DNA of 64,000 nucleotides from Dioscorea cayenensis subsp. rotundata. Taxonomy: Eukaryota > Streptophyta > Magnoliopsida > Dioscoreales > Dioscoreaceae. The translations under genes and the position numbers were made by a program. The stretch is from the NCBI RefSeq assembly GCF_009730915.1, contig NC_052489.1, forward strand, positions 27,831,916-27,895,915, in the 5' to 3' direction. Within the stretch, counting starts at the first letter, position 1. Every line of letters starts with the position of its first letter. Below are positions 36,868 through 50,235 of this stretch, piece by piece. The notes under the pieces are model-generated. The model was not told the DNA's origin, did no database searches, and saw nothing but the letters and a program-made list of their open reading frames with translations.

Positions 36868-39392
36868 TCAGAAAAGATGGCTTACATCAAGAGGTTCATA
36901 AATCACAGCATTCACAGCACTCACCATCTCTTTTGGTGATGAGAATCCATCAGTTCTCAAATAAATCAAGTGCATTGTTCTGCTCATGTTCCAAAAGAAT
37001 TCCTTGCAAGCTCTTGGAACAACACTAGCCTTGTTCTGCAGCACCATTCTTAGCAGTTCACACCTGGTAGAGTTAATGAGATTCATTGTATCTCGCTTAG
37101 CCTCCTCTTCCGAAACAGAACTATTGCCATGAAGGATGCGCAATGCTACACTGTTCAATTTCCCTTCCTTCCCTCTCTACTCAAAGAATCATCAGTGTCG
37201 ACAAATCATCGGTTTAAGGGCAAAAATAGAAACTCAAAATAGCAAAGAAGAGTACTACTTCAGTCTTACCTCCAAACTGTGAATGTCGTTAAGGAGTCTG
37301 CCGCCAGTGCTCACTAGTCTGTATAAATTTTGATACTCAGGATCATCGACAATATCTTCTGGAAGATCTGGCACAATAAAATATAGTGCCGGGATAATGA
37401 TCGGCCCCAGTGCAAATGATACATATCCATTTTCCATGTATTCATCCAAAGTAGGTACTGACTTGTTCCTTAGCCACTCTGCCTCTTCCATCATGGACTT
37501 CAACAAACTAAGCCACTGCCAGAAACCATGCAAATCAATGTCAAACTTCTGCATCTTTTCCTGCTGAAAATTATCAGCAATAGAAAATGTATAGCACTGC
37601 CTCCCCTCAATAGAAAAATTGGTATTTTATATCCTTCCCCAGCCAAAGATCAAGATTTGATTCATGACTTACAATTTTGACTATTTGATTAGTAACATGG
37701 CTATCTCCATGGTTCCGTAAAGCAGATGCCTTAGATCCAAGCTCATTAATTGTGCTTTCGAAGAGCAGAAAAGATAATATTAATTTGCATCACACCTGCC
37801 AAAGAATCAAGAGAACAGATTATTTTTGCATATATCTGACAACTTGTTATAAAAAAAATTCATGCATAGTAAATCATACTTTTCAATCAGTGAAACAAGA
37901 TTCAATAATTCTTCTCTAGAACCTCCAATGTCAAATAAATCATCGACCACCGTGGTGAGAATGCCATTTTTAGCACAAGCAATGCGAGCTTCAAATGCAT
38001 CAGGTGAGAAAACTGTACCTGAAGCTGCGAGATAGCAATACGCTACTTTCTGCCGGGCAAATTTTAACTGATCCAACTTATTTTCTTTGGTCCACCTGTG
38101 TACACAGAATGAAACATTACACATCAATAGTTGAATGACAAATGGGTGTTGTGCATCAAACAAACACAAACCTCTCAAGATCTGTGAGTTCTTTCTGGTA
38201 AATGGATTGACACATTTTGAACTCATCCAGTGCCAATTCTAAGATATCTTTCTTATCAACTCCATGTGAACTGGTTTGAAGAAGGATTAATACATGTTAA
38301 ATGCATGCTGAAAACACATATATTACCATTGTAGAATATTTACCAGATAAACTCACATGCATGCAGTTTTGAGAATCTGAAAGTCTTCAATTCGGCTTTG
38401 CTCAATATTTCTCTTGTGCTCTAGACGATCCAAGTTAGCATACAAGGGAAACTTTAGAGCATAATCAACCTGAAACCAGCAGAGGGGTTCAATTTTCAGT
38501 TTCTGTTGCTATACTTAGAAAAACTTCTAATCAAAACAGTCATTACTTCTTTTGAGTTATATCAGTAACATATTTAGAAAAACCGATTTTAAAAGCAAAG
38601 ATCAAGAGTATACTTCTTTGAAAACATTTTGGAGATCATTTGTCATAAAAGTGGAGAGTTCCTCTCTTAAAAAATGGCTTGTCCAGGAATTCAGTTTATC
38701 AAGAACTTCTTCTGGCGGGAAAATTTTAACATGTGAAGCCTTAAATAGTTCAAGAACAGCATTCACATCTATCTTGTACCCTTCCATTGAATTATCAACA
38801 CTGTTTCTTTCTTCATATTGAGCTAAATACTCTGCATCACATAACCAACAAAGTAACATCAAAACTCCAAGTAAATCAAATTGAAAACAACTGTAATCAT
38901 ATAATGGACAATAATCTTAAGAGGAATATCACCAGAAGTGACATCATATCCATCCATTCTAAGAAGACGACAGGCAAGTGCACAAGTGCTAACGTTGGAC
39001 ATAAAGTCCTCATCCTTCTGCACCCAACCCCTGCAAACTGGCTCAATTCAAGTTTCTAGTCCATTAGAATTATAAGATAAATGAAAAGCGTTGTCTTGCA
39101 ATCCCACCTGTACGTTTGATCCAAAATGCTCTTTATTTCATTTCTAAAATGTCAACATATTCCAAACTTCTCAAATTTGTCTATCATACATAGTTGGGTA
39201 TGCATTCTCAAAGGATTTTGAAATTTAGGAACTGATGAAAAAAGGAGAAACAGAATAAAAATCTAAGTCAGAAAATGAGAAAATAATCCAATTATTTTGC
39301 AAGTCTGAACAAGCCACAGTAGTGGCATATATTTACCTGAATTGCCAAATTTCAGTACTGATGAGCACAAACATTTTGAAGAGTATGTATAT
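36868..39392 (-). pseudogene. ent-Kaurene synthase pseudogene, copy 1 (C-terminal two thirds)
   Basis: This class I diterpene synthase relative keeps exons equivalent to exons 4 (end) through 13 of copy 2, in the same order and with similar introns. It still encodes the DDLFD metal-binding motif (about 37931-37945), [14 protein letters not shown], and [10 protein letters not shown] of the second metal site. Decay is visible. In the exon near 37690-37800 one extra A in an AAG run shifts the frame and brings stops. The 5' exons are missing. The exon with the LSTAAAAMIY-like block is split by a Copia element, its last homologous bases lying at 44716-44750. The C-terminus ends at SHLF, seven residues before copy 2's end. 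It is a tandem duplicate of the gene at 46217-50235. Confidence 0.9.
39388..39392. repeat. Left target-site duplication GTATA of the Copia insertion
   Basis: GTATA here and at 44716-44720 flank the element exactly, showing insertion into the pseudogene exon. Confidence 0.85.
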
Positions 39393-39586
39393 GTTGAGAT
39401 AATTTATCCAGGTTAACGGATCCATGTTAACGGATCCGGGTTGTATTAGTATATATATATATATATATATACTTAGGGTTTTGTAAAAGTGAAGTTAAGT
39501 GTGTGAGATTATAGGAATACAAGAAGAGAGATGGTTTGCAGCCGCCTGTGTGGGTGATCATCATCACCGACCTGTTTCTTGCAACT
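39393..39586 (+). repeat. 5' LTR of the inserted Copia element
   Basis: This 194-bp LTR begins TGTTGAGATAAT and directly precedes the primer-binding site. Compared with the 3' LTR it is longer by a short duplicated TTAACGGATCC block and by a longer TA run; the rest is almost identical. Confidence 0.92.
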
Positions 39587-42500
39587 TGGTATCAGAGCTA
39601 CGGGAGACACCGGAGACATTGAGGTTGGTGCGGCTCGACATCGAGGTTGGTGCGGCTCCATTGCTAGCCTACAGAGATCATGTTGTTCTCAGATCTGACC
39701 AACTTTGGCAAAGAAACCAGCGTGGAGACATGTTGTTAAGGATGATCTGAAGGAAGGATTTGATGGGGCGCTTGTGATTATGGTTCTTTGAAGATTAATT
39801 CTTCAATCTCTTATTTGAGTAGTTGGTTTCCTTGGTGGGCTTGTGATTAGTGGGCTGGAATTCTTGGGGTGACATTCTTATGATTGGTTGATTATTTGAG
39901 TGGCTGAAATTCTTCATTGGAGTTGAAGCTCCAATTGTTGATTTGTGGACGACTTGGTGATGGCGACTCCAGTCATAACTCAAGATATGAAGGTTCTTCT
40001 TGAGGAATTTGCGAGGATGTTCAGAGCCAAGAGTGAGACATCTGCCTCATCCAATCGGGAAATTGTGCAACAGCCTGAGATGGTGCAGAGATTGGAGTTG
40101 ATGCCGAATGATGTGAAACTAGAAGAGGCAAAGAATTATCTGAGTTGGTCTCGGAGGGCGAGTTTGATCTTGAGTACAAAGGGGCTTGAGCATTATGTGC
40201 AAGAAACCTGTGTTGAGCCGGTAGACAAGGGGAGCGCCGAGTGGAGGACCTGGCGCACCACTAATTCTTTAGTGGTGGCATGGATGATGAGTTCAATGTC
40301 TCCGACTATTGCTAGGATGGTGGAGGCAATCCGTAATGCGGCTGATATGTGGAAGATGCTGGCCAAAATGTATTCTGGAGCAGGGAATGTGATGCTTATG
40401 GTTGAGGTTCAGACAAAAATTGAGAATCTGAAACAAGGGAGAAAAGTGTCTTGGAGTATGCTGCTGAGCTGCAGCACCTTTGGTCTGACTTGGACCATTA
40501 TGATCCCTTGGCATTCCCAGATACTACATGCGCAGCTTTGAGCAAGAAATGGATTGAGCGCAGGAGGGTAACTCATTTTTTGAAGGGCTTGAATGCAGAG
40601 TTTGAGCACAAGAGAGCCACAATGTGTCATCAATCTTCCCTTCCCACTATGGAGGAGGCTATTGCTGCGATGGCCCAAGAGGAGGTTAGATTGAAGATGA
40701 TGACTGGTGATACATCACCTCCTGTTCGGTCCGCGTTGGTAGTTCCTGTTCATGTCATTGATGATAGAGATCGTGCTACAACTGCGGGAGAAAAGGGCAT
40801 CTCAATTTCAATTGCCCACAACCGCGTAATCCTGGTCGCGGTCGCACTCGAGGTGGCGGCAGAGGGACCTATAGAGGTGCACATAGAGGAGGTCGTGGTA
40901 GAGGTCGTACTGGTCCTATAGCCAACTTAGCTGTTACTGATGAGGGTCAGACTGTTGAGATGTCCGCTGCTGATGCTGCTGAGTTGGAGGAGTTGCGACA
41001 GTTAAAACTAAAGACTGAGAGCTCCAAGGCCAAGGGCCAGGTCACACATGATCTTGCTATGACCACTGCTTTCGGTAACTTTGCCAACTATGCCCATGCG
41101 GGCACAGGTATTCAGGCTCAGGCACTTGCATCTACAAACAAATCGCATGTAGAATGGATTGTAGACTCAGGTGCATCTAGGCATATTACTGGTGCATGTA
41201 GTGAGTTTGCATCATATTCACCATATAGGCATCCTTATAATGAGACTGTCCAAACTGCTGATGGGACTTCTCAACCCATTAAAGGGATTGGATCGGTCAA
41301 ATGTACCTCGTCACTTACACTCTCGTCTGTCCTGCATGTTCCCTCATTCCCCGTTAATCTTCTTTCAGTTAGCTCCATTATTGATCAATTAGACTGTCGA
41401 GTTCTCTTTTGACCGTGAATCATGTTTTTTCCAGGAGAAGCGAACCGGGAGGAGGCTTGGGACTGGCACCAGGCGTGATGGACTTTGGTACTTGGATCAG
41501 GGGGGTGTTGATGCTGCTCTTGCTGCTGCTGTGTGTGAAGAAGTAAAAGCTACAGTGCTACTCCAACATTGTCGTCTAGGTCACTTATCTTTTGATAGCT
41601 TAAGTCGGTTACAACCAGAATTAATGGACAAGGTAGATAGGAGTAAACTTGTGTGTGATGCTTGTGAGTTTGGCAAGCATACACGCTCTACTTATTCTAG
41701 TATTGGTCTCCGAAGTGTGGAACCTTTTGCTCTTATTCATTCTGATGTATGGGGACCTTGTCCAGTTCTTTCAATTAGTGGATTCAAGTGGTTTGTGACT
41801 TTCATTGATTGTTATTCTCGTATGACTTGGATTTATTTGATGAAACACAAGAGTGAGGTGCTTTGGTGTTTTCAAGACTTCTGTGCCTGTATGAAGACTC
41901 AGTTCAATGCAAAGGTTCAGATTGTACGAACTGACAATGGAATTGAGTATGTTAATAAGGATTTTGCATCCTTCTTGTCAACTCAGGGGATCTTGCATCA
42001 AACAACTTGCCCAGATACGCCTGCACAAAATGGAGTGGCCGAGCGCAAAAATAGACATTTGCTGGAGGTGGCACGATCTATCATGCTCACGATGAATGTG
42101 CCAAAGAGTCTATGGAGTGAGGCAGTAATGACTGCAGCTTATCTCATTAATCGAATGCCTTCACGGGTGCTGGGAATTAAGACACCATGCGAGATGCTTC
42201 TAGGTGAGAACAAGTTTATTATTCCTCCTAAGGTGTTTGGTTGCACCTGCTTTGTCAGAGATCATAGGCCCTCGGTAGGGAAGTTAGATCCTCAAGTTGT
42301 GAAGTGTATCTTTGTTGGGTATTCCTCTAGCCAGAAAGGTTATAAATGCTGGAGCCCAACTGAGCGTCGGTTATTTGTGAGTATGGATGTGACCTTCAGA
42401 GAGTCAGAACCCTTTTATGGTGAGAAGACAGATTTGACATCTCTCTTTGAAGAATTCTCTCCCGGCACAGGTGGTACTGGTCGAGAGGGGGAGAATAGTA

Positions 42501-44542
42501 GCGATGTGATTGTGGGGCTAATACCATGTCCTGTAAATGACATGGATCAGGGGGAGTGTCAAGATGAAAATGATGATAGTGACTTGACACGAGGACAAAG
42601 AGAATTGAAGGTGTATAGAAGGAGGCACTTAAGGGGAATTCAGACAGGCGTCCAGGGGAAGCAAACAGAGTTGCAGCCGGAGCAAGTAAAGCTTCAGCCG
42701 GAGATACAACAGCACCTCACACTCCCTATGATTGAGATTACTGACCAGTCCACGCATGCCACTGTCCCAGGCCTCTCCTCAGTTCCTTCTTCCTCTGGGT
42801 CTTCCCCGTCTCCCTCTGAGTCGGGTGGTAATGTCTCTACATCTCTTAATTTACCTATTGCCCAACGTAGAGAATCTCGAGCCAATGCTGGAAAACCTCC
42901 GGCTAGGTTTGGCTTTGAGAATGATATTGCTAACTTTGTCTCTTATTCTTCCTTATCTCCTGCATACAAAACCTTTGTTGCATCATTACAGTCAGTGCCA
43001 ATACCGAATGACTGGCGAGTGGCAAAACAGGATCCTAAGTGGCAGGGTGCTATGCGGGAGGAACTCCAAGCCTTGGAGAAGAATGAGACCTGGGAACTTG
43101 TATCTCTCCCAGCTGGAAAAAGGGCAGTTGGTTGTAAGTGGGTGTACACTCTGAAGCAAACTCCTGAAGGGAAGATTGATAGGTACAAGGCGAGGCTAGT
43201 TGCAAAGGGGTATAGTCAAACCTATGGGATTGACTATGATGAGACCTTTGCCCCAGTAGCAAAGATGAGCACGGTGAGAACTTTGATCTCATGTGCAGTG
43301 AACTTTGGTTGGCCGTTACATCAGCTGGACGTCAAAAATGCCTTTTTGCGTGGAGATCTACAAGAGGAGGTGTATATGGAGCTTCCTCCTGGCTTTACTA
43401 CTCCACAGACAGTTGGAAAAGTGTGTAGATTGAAGAAGTCTTTATATGGGTTGAAGCAATCTCCAAGGGCATGGTTTGATAGGTTTAGACGTGTAGTGTG
43501 TGGTATGGGTTATATGCAGTGTAGTGGGGATCACACTGTCTTTTACAAGCACTCCAAATCCCATGTCACAATTCTGGCTGTCTATGTGGATGATATTGTT
43601 ATTACAGGTGATGATGCTGAGGAGATCTCTCTCCTAAAACGAAGGCTGGGTAAAGAGTTTGAAGTTAAGGACTTGGGTCAATTGAGATATTTCCTTGGTA
43701 TTGAGATTGCACGGTCTTCTGGAGGAATAGTGCTTTCTCAGAGGAAGTACTTTTTGGACTTACTCACTGAAACAGGTATGCTAGGGTGCCGAGTAGCTTC
43801 CACTCCGATTGAGCAAAATCACAAGTTGTGTGCTCAATCTGGTAATTCGGTGAGCAAGGAGTGCTATCAGAGACTTGTTGGTCGCCTTATCTACTTATGC
43901 CACACAAGACCTGATATTGCATATGCTGTGAGCGTAGTGAGCAGGTATATGCATGATCCCAGGGTTGAGCATATGGAGGCAGTATTCAGAATTCTAAGAT
44001 ACTTGAAGGGAAGTCCAGGGAAAGGTCTTTGGTTTAGGAGTCATGGGCACTTGGATGTGGAAGGATATTGCGATGCTGATTGGGCAAACTGCTTGGATGA
44101 CAGGAGATCTACCTCAGGTTACTGTGTCTTTGTTGGGGGTAACCTTGTGTCGTGGCATAGCAAGAAACAAGAGGTGGTTGCCCGGTCTACAGCTGAAGCT
44201 GAGTACAGGGCTATGGCAACTAGTCTTTGTGAGATGCTTTGGATGCGGAGTTTATTGTCAGAACTGCGACTATTTAGAGGTAAAGCATTGAAGCTCTGGT
44301 GTGACAACAATCAGCTATTAGTATCGCTAACAATCCCGTACAGCATGATCGCACAAAGCATATTGAGATTGATCGCTTCTTCATTAAGGAGAGATTGGAT
44401 GATGGGATTTTGAAACTAAGTCATGTTCACTCTGGCGAACAACTAGCAGATTGCTTAACAAAAGGATTGGGTCCTCAAGAATGTGTTAAATCATGCAACA
44501 AGATGGGGATGATTGATATCTATCGCCCACCTTGAGGGGGAG

Positions 44543-44715
44543 TGTTGAGATAATGGATCCAGGTTAACGGATCCGGGTTGTATTAGTATATATATATATA
44601 CTTAGGGTTTTGTAAAAGTGAAGTTAAGTGTGTGAGATTATAGGAATACAAGAAGAGAGATGGTTTGCAGCCGCCTGTGTGGGTGATCATCATCACCGAC
44701 CTGTTTCTTGCAACT
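44543..44715 (+). repeat. 3' LTR of the inserted Copia element
   Basis: This 173-bp LTR follows the purine-rich tract and ends at the GTATA target duplication (44716-44720). Confidence 0.92.
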
Positions 44716-44750
44716 GTATATATCATGGCAGCAGCAGCGGTTGACAATCC
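44716..44750 (-). pseudogene. Separated remnant of kaurene synthase copy 1
   Basis: After the Copia element about 35 bases still match the copy 2 exon with the STTAAAMIY block (copy 2 near 48760-48795). Homology then stops, so copy 1 has lost everything 5' of this point, including the transit peptide and N-terminal domain. Confidence 0.8.
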
Positions 44751-46216
44751 AATGGTACAAACATAGGAAGTGACCCTTGAACTATTGCCACTTGCAAATG
44801 GGTTCTTACCTCAGTGACCTTGGCCCACTGTCAAAGACGACGAGTGTGTTAGTTATTCAAGTGTCTAAGTTTGAGTTTTGTATCTCTGAGTTTGAATTTT
44901 GCTGGATATTGTGGTGATGATGGATCTCCGATTATGAGTTTGGGTTTATAATTCACACCTCGAATTATTGTGTGAGAATACATAGATTAGATAATTGACT
45001 CTCTGATCATTGACTAACAGCGCTTGTTGCATGCGAAAAATAAAAAAGAAAAAACTATTGCGACCTGTGAGATTCGGTTCTCATTTTTAATAAAGTAAAC
45101 CAAACTTCGTTAAATATTATTTTTCTAAATATGATCTGAGATTCATATTAATTAAATGCAAGTGTGAGCGTGCTGCAATTTTTTAATGCATAATAATATT
45201 CCTTACAATATACACATTGTGAGCGCATTTTTTTTCCCATATTCAAACAATTAAATATATTTTTAAAATAAAAAAAAAATGTGATTGAAGTAGGAGAAAA
45301 TTAAAAAGGGTTGAGAAAAATTGAATATAAAATCTTTTTGATTGTTTAAAATAAATAAATAAATACATGAATAAATGCAATTTAAATGTTTATGATTTTT
45401 ATTATTGATAATTAAAAAAAAGTTATAAATAAATTCTTGAAGTCAGAAATTATAGTTTTGTTATGTTTCTATTTTACTCCAACTCAATGTTGAAAATTTT
45501 ATTTTATGCCAATAAAACCTTTAATCATCTCAACTCTCTCTTTCAATGGTCTGATGTATGATGACTATGGACAGCCTTGTGGCAACTCACTTGGCAACGA
45601 GGCCAGGGCAAAATCATTACTGTTTTATTTGTAGTCATTTCAAAACTTTTAAAATAAGCATTTACATTTAAGATATAAAATAAATCATTTAATGTTTTTA
45701 ATATATGAAATCATAATAAAATCGGAAAATGGAATTTGGAATTTTTACAATATTTTAATACAGCAAAAGAGACAATTATACTCACCACTTACATACATAT
45801 TCAATACACACGAATGCCTTGCTAAGAAAGAGATTGAGAGATTAACTTTGAGCAGATTATCCAGCATGTTATAAAAATAAATAAATAAATAAATAAAATG
45901 GACAAACTACAACTCTTAACAATAGAGATAAAAAGAAATTGAACCCTCTGTCATTTAGGAAGAAAATAAATTATTACTCTTCATAACAACGTAAATTTGT
46001 GGCCATAATAGTTAGTATAATTACGGTTAATAAATTCACTTAGTTATTGAAAAGTTACAATTACTATTGAAATATTCTTGATATAATTTCAAACCTTAAA
46101 AATTTTCACAGATAATCAACTAAATTTCATAAATCTCTATGCAAAAACTGTGTCCAAACAAACCAAGGAAAACTTATTCATTAACAATTTACACTCAAAA
46201 AAAGATGTATATCAAG
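44751..46216. other. Intergenic region between kaurene synthase copies
   Basis: About 1.5 kb with no gene recognised. AT-rich, with short TAAA microsatellites near 45350-45363 and 45875-45895. The stretch just before 46217 is copy 2's 3' UTR. Confidence 0.5.
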
Positions 46217-49200
46217 TCATAATTTCAATGCACTTTTTGACAAGAGATGGCTAACATCAAGAGGTTCATAAATCACAGCATTCACAGCACTCATCATCTC
46301 TTTTGGTGATGAGAATCCATCAGTTCTCATATAAAACAAGTGCAGTATTCTGCTCATGTTCCAAAAGAATTCCTTGCAAGTTCTTGGAACAACACTTGAC
46401 TTGCTCTGCAACACCATTCTTAGCAGCTCACACCGGATCGAGTTGATGAGATTCATCGTCTCTCGCTTAGCTTCTTCTTCTGATACAGAACCATTGCTAT
46501 GAAGGATGCGCAATGCTACACTGTTCAATTTTCCTTCCTTCCCTTCTCTCTGTTCAAAGAATTATCAGTCTCAACAACTCAAAAAACAGGTGGTTGTTCA
46601 AGGATGATTGTAAAAGTACATCAAGTCTTACCTCAAAACTGTGAATGTCATTAAGGAGTCGCCCGCAAGTGCTCACGAGTCTGTATAAATTTTGATACTC
46701 AGGATCTTGGACAACATCCTCTGAAAGCTTCGGACCAACAAAATATAATGCAGGGAGAATGATGGGACCTAATGCAAATGATACATATCCATTTTCCATG
46801 TATTCATCCAAAGTCGGTACTGCATTGTTCCTTAGCCACTCTGCTTCTTCCATCATGGAGTTCACCAAACTAAGCCACTGCCAGAAACCATATAAATCCA
46901 TGTCAAACACTTGTAGCTTTTCATGATGAAAATATATCAGGATTAAAATATGTACGGCATAGGTCTTACAATTTTGACCATATGATCAGTAACATTACGG
47001 TTCTGTAAAGTAGATGCCTTTGTTCCAAGGTCATTAATTGTGCTTCGGAGAGCAGAAAAGATTATATTAACTTGCTCAGAGCAATGTATTTGTTCATGAT
47101 TTCCATCCCACCTACATAAGAATCAAGAAAACTGATTATTCATGCGTGCTTGAAAAATTTGTTATGAATATAATTCCAAAAGGCATGGTGAAGTACATAA
47201 CAAAAGATTCTTCTTTTTTTTTTTTATAAACAAATTAAACCATACTTTTCAACTAACAAAATTAGACTCTGTAGTTCTTCTCTAGAACCTCCAATGTCAA
47301 AGAAATCATCCACTACAGTGGTTAGAACTCCATTTTTAGCCCAAGACATGCGAGCTTCAGATGCTTCAGGTGAGAAAATTGTGGCTGCAGCTGAGAGGTA
47401 ACAGTATGCTACTTTCTGCCGGGCGAATTTTAGCTGATCTAACTTATTTTCCTTGGCCCACCTGTATACATTAAGGGAAACATCATACATCAATAGTCGG
47501 ATGAAAAATGGGTTTCTGCATGAAACAAACACACAGACCTCTCAAGATCTTTGATTTCTTTCTGGTAAATGGATCGACAAATTTGGAATTCGTCCAGTGC
47601 CAATTCTAAAATGTCTTTCTTATCAACTCCATGTGAACTAGTTTGGAGAAGGATTGATACAAATTAAATGCATGCTCAAAACACATATTACCATTTTAAC
47701 TGTTTACAAATAAAACTTACATGTATGCAGTTTTGAGAATCTGAAAGTCTTCAATATAACACTGCTCAATATTTTTCTTGTGCTCTAGACGATCCAAATT
47801 AGCATAGAAGGGAAACTTAAGAGCATAATCAACCTAAAAGCAGAGGGTCTCAATTTTCAGTTTCAGTTTCTGTTTCTATACTAGGAAAAAAAATCCCCTC
47901 AAATAGTCTTTCTTCTGAATTACAATAGTAACATATTTAGAAAAACCAACTTTAAAAGCAAAGATCAAGAGTGCACCTCCTTGAAAACATTTCGGTGATC
48001 ATTTGTCATATAAGTGGAGAGTTCCTCTCTTAAAAAATGGCTTGTCCAGGATTTCAGTTTATCAAGAACTTTTTCTTCTGCAAAAATTTTGACCTGTGAA
48101 GCCTTATATAGTTCTAAAACAGCATTCACATCTTTCAGGTATCCTTCCATTGAATTATCAAAAGTGCTTTTTTCATCATATTGGGCTAAATACTCTGCAC
48201 CACAGAATCAACAAGTGAGATCAAAGCCCCAAGCAAATCAAATCGGAAAAAACAAACAACTGTTATCATATAATGGACAATCATCTGAAAGGAAAATCAC
48301 CAGAAGAGACATCATATCCATTCATTCGTAGAAGACGAAACGCAAGTGCACAAGTGCTAATGTTGGACATCAATTCCTCAACCTTCTGCACCCAACATCT
48401 GCAAACTGGCTCAAGTCAAGTTTCTAGTTTATTAGAATTATAAGATGCACCAGAAGCATGGTCTTGGACTACCACCTGTATGTTTGGTCCAAAATGCTCT
48501 TTATTTCATATCTAAAATGTTGAGAGATTCCAAACTTCTCAAAATTGTCTATCATGCATAGTTGGCCATGCATGCTGACAGGATGTAATGTAGGAACTGA
48601 TAAAAAATGGAGAAACAAAACATACCTAAGTCAGAGAATGAGCAAAAAAATTATAATTATTTTGCAAGTCTGAACAAACCCCATTAGTGGCATTTACCTG
48701 AATCACCAAACTTCTGTTCAAGTGAGCGCAAGTATTCTAGAGCTTTCGCATTCTGAGAGTATATCATAGCAGCAGCAGTAGTTGACGGTGAGTTAAAAAG
48801 TGATCCATTGCTCTTTTGATACTTCATAATTTCTTGCCAATCCAGTAACTTTCCCACCCCTTCTGCAACATATGCCAGATAGGCTTTCTTCCCTTCTCGA
48901 GTGTGTCTACTTCTTCAAAATAAAATAGATGAATCACTGCTCCAAAGAAACAAGAAACTAAAATGGGCATATACACTATGAACATCATAATCTAGATAGA
49001 TAACTGAACGAGGGCTTGCAGTCTTGCAGTTCAAAACCTTGAGTTTGCTGATTCCTATCCTCAAACAAAATCTACTGTATACCATAAGACAGAACATCCA
49101 ATTTTATCTTAGAATTAAATCTGAAACCAGCATGAAAGAGTATTAATATCGTAAACACAGTATTTTCATTGACCATCATATATGCGATGCCCAAAAGTAA

Positions 49201-50235
49201 GATTGGAGAGATGCACACATGCTTATGCAAGCATTGCCAATTACAAAGAAAGTCTTATCAAAAGAGCAATTCAGATGACTTAAAACAAGAGAAATATATA
49301 TATTTATATATATATATACCTTTCTAGTTCTGAATTTCTGAGGTAAAGAACAGCATCTATGTCACTTTGTTTGACAGGGAGCTTCAACTCCATATCAATG
49401 GCATATTCAACCAAACCGGGAAATATAATATTAAAGCCAACAGGAGAAATCAAATGCTCATCAATAGCCAATACAAAATTGGATCCAATAAAACACAACC
49501 CTGTAATATAGAAATCAAATTCCAAGTTACATACCAGCAAGCAAAAAGGCAAACAATTTATACTTGTTAGGGTTCAAGATACCTCTTTTGATGTGCTCTT
49601 CACCGGCATTCCACCGCTTGAGAGCAAGTATACAGGCCAAGGTGGACAAAAGAGCATCTTTGATAAGACATGGGATGAAGATGATAAAGGCCCCAAGAGC
49701 CATCTGGTTGTTGATTTTCCAAAATATCCAATCAACAAACTTCGGAAAGCATGGAAACTCTGAAAATTCCGGAGATGGCACCATGGCCACCCATGCCGTG
49801 TCATAAGAAGAAACAGAAAGCTCAACCTTTGGTGTTCTTGCCAATGCCTCCCTGATCCTATCTTCTGATCTCTTAGCAAACTGTAACATGATTTCCAGTT
49901 CTTTCTCAATTCATGCATGAATACAAATACCAAAGGGAACCAAATTCCATCATACCTTTACTTGAAAACTCGCTCTTTTCCCAGCAATCAATCCAAAACC
50001 CAAACACACTATTCAGAAGAACAAAAACCAATATTTATAGACAAAGTTTTCAATTTTGGATTGGGACATGAAATGCTCTCAAATCTACTAAACACAAAAA
50101 AGACAACAACAAAAGAAGATAAACAGATGAACTGATACTGAGAGAGAAAGCAAGCAAACCTTTGGATGATGGCTTCCAAACAAGTCTGGGTTTTGGGAGG
50201 AGGAGATGGTGTATTGGCAGAGATAGAGACATCAT
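46217..50235 (-). CDS. KS: ent-Kaurene synthase (class I diterpene synthase), copy 2
   Basis: ent-Kaurene synthase turns ent-copalyl diphosphate into ent-kaurene in plastids, an early gibberellin step; KS-like paralogues make other diterpenes. About 13 exons run from 50160-50235 (short N-terminal leader, transit-peptide-like) through 49583-49905, 49320-49500, 48698-48914, 48476-48600, 48296-48400, 47978-48196, 47722-47834, 47538-47638, 47246-47461, 46965-47110, 46631-46920 and 46217-46554. Key motifs are [23 protein letters not shown] (about 47.3 kb) and [15 protein letters not shown], the second metal site of NDxxSxxxE form. No DxDD motif was seen, as expected for class [11 protein letters not shown] keeps the isoleucine linked to kaurene-type products in this family. 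The exon 1/2 join is uncertain. Exon 2 carries two small indels that cancel; between them the family's DGSWG block is readable only in another frame. Confidence 0.88.

Larger units (their letters stand above)
39393..44715 (+). mobile_element. Ty1/Copia retrotransposon inserted in kaurene synthase copy 1 (fossil)
   Basis: This 5.3-kb element has both LTRs, a tRNA-Met primer-binding site (39587-39598) and a purine-rich tract (about 44532-44542), with 5-bp GTATA duplications outside. Parts in order are gag (about 39.95-40.93 kb), protease with a DSGAS motif (about 41.16-41.41 kb), integrase zinc domain and core (about 41.56-42.1 kb), reverse transcriptase with YVDD (about 43.0-43.75 kb) and RNase H (about 44.05-44.4 kb), the Copia order. 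Structurally it looks whole, but its coding region is broken at about three points. The LTRs are nearly identical, so the insertion is young. It is younger than the tandem duplication it interrupts. Confidence 0.95.
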
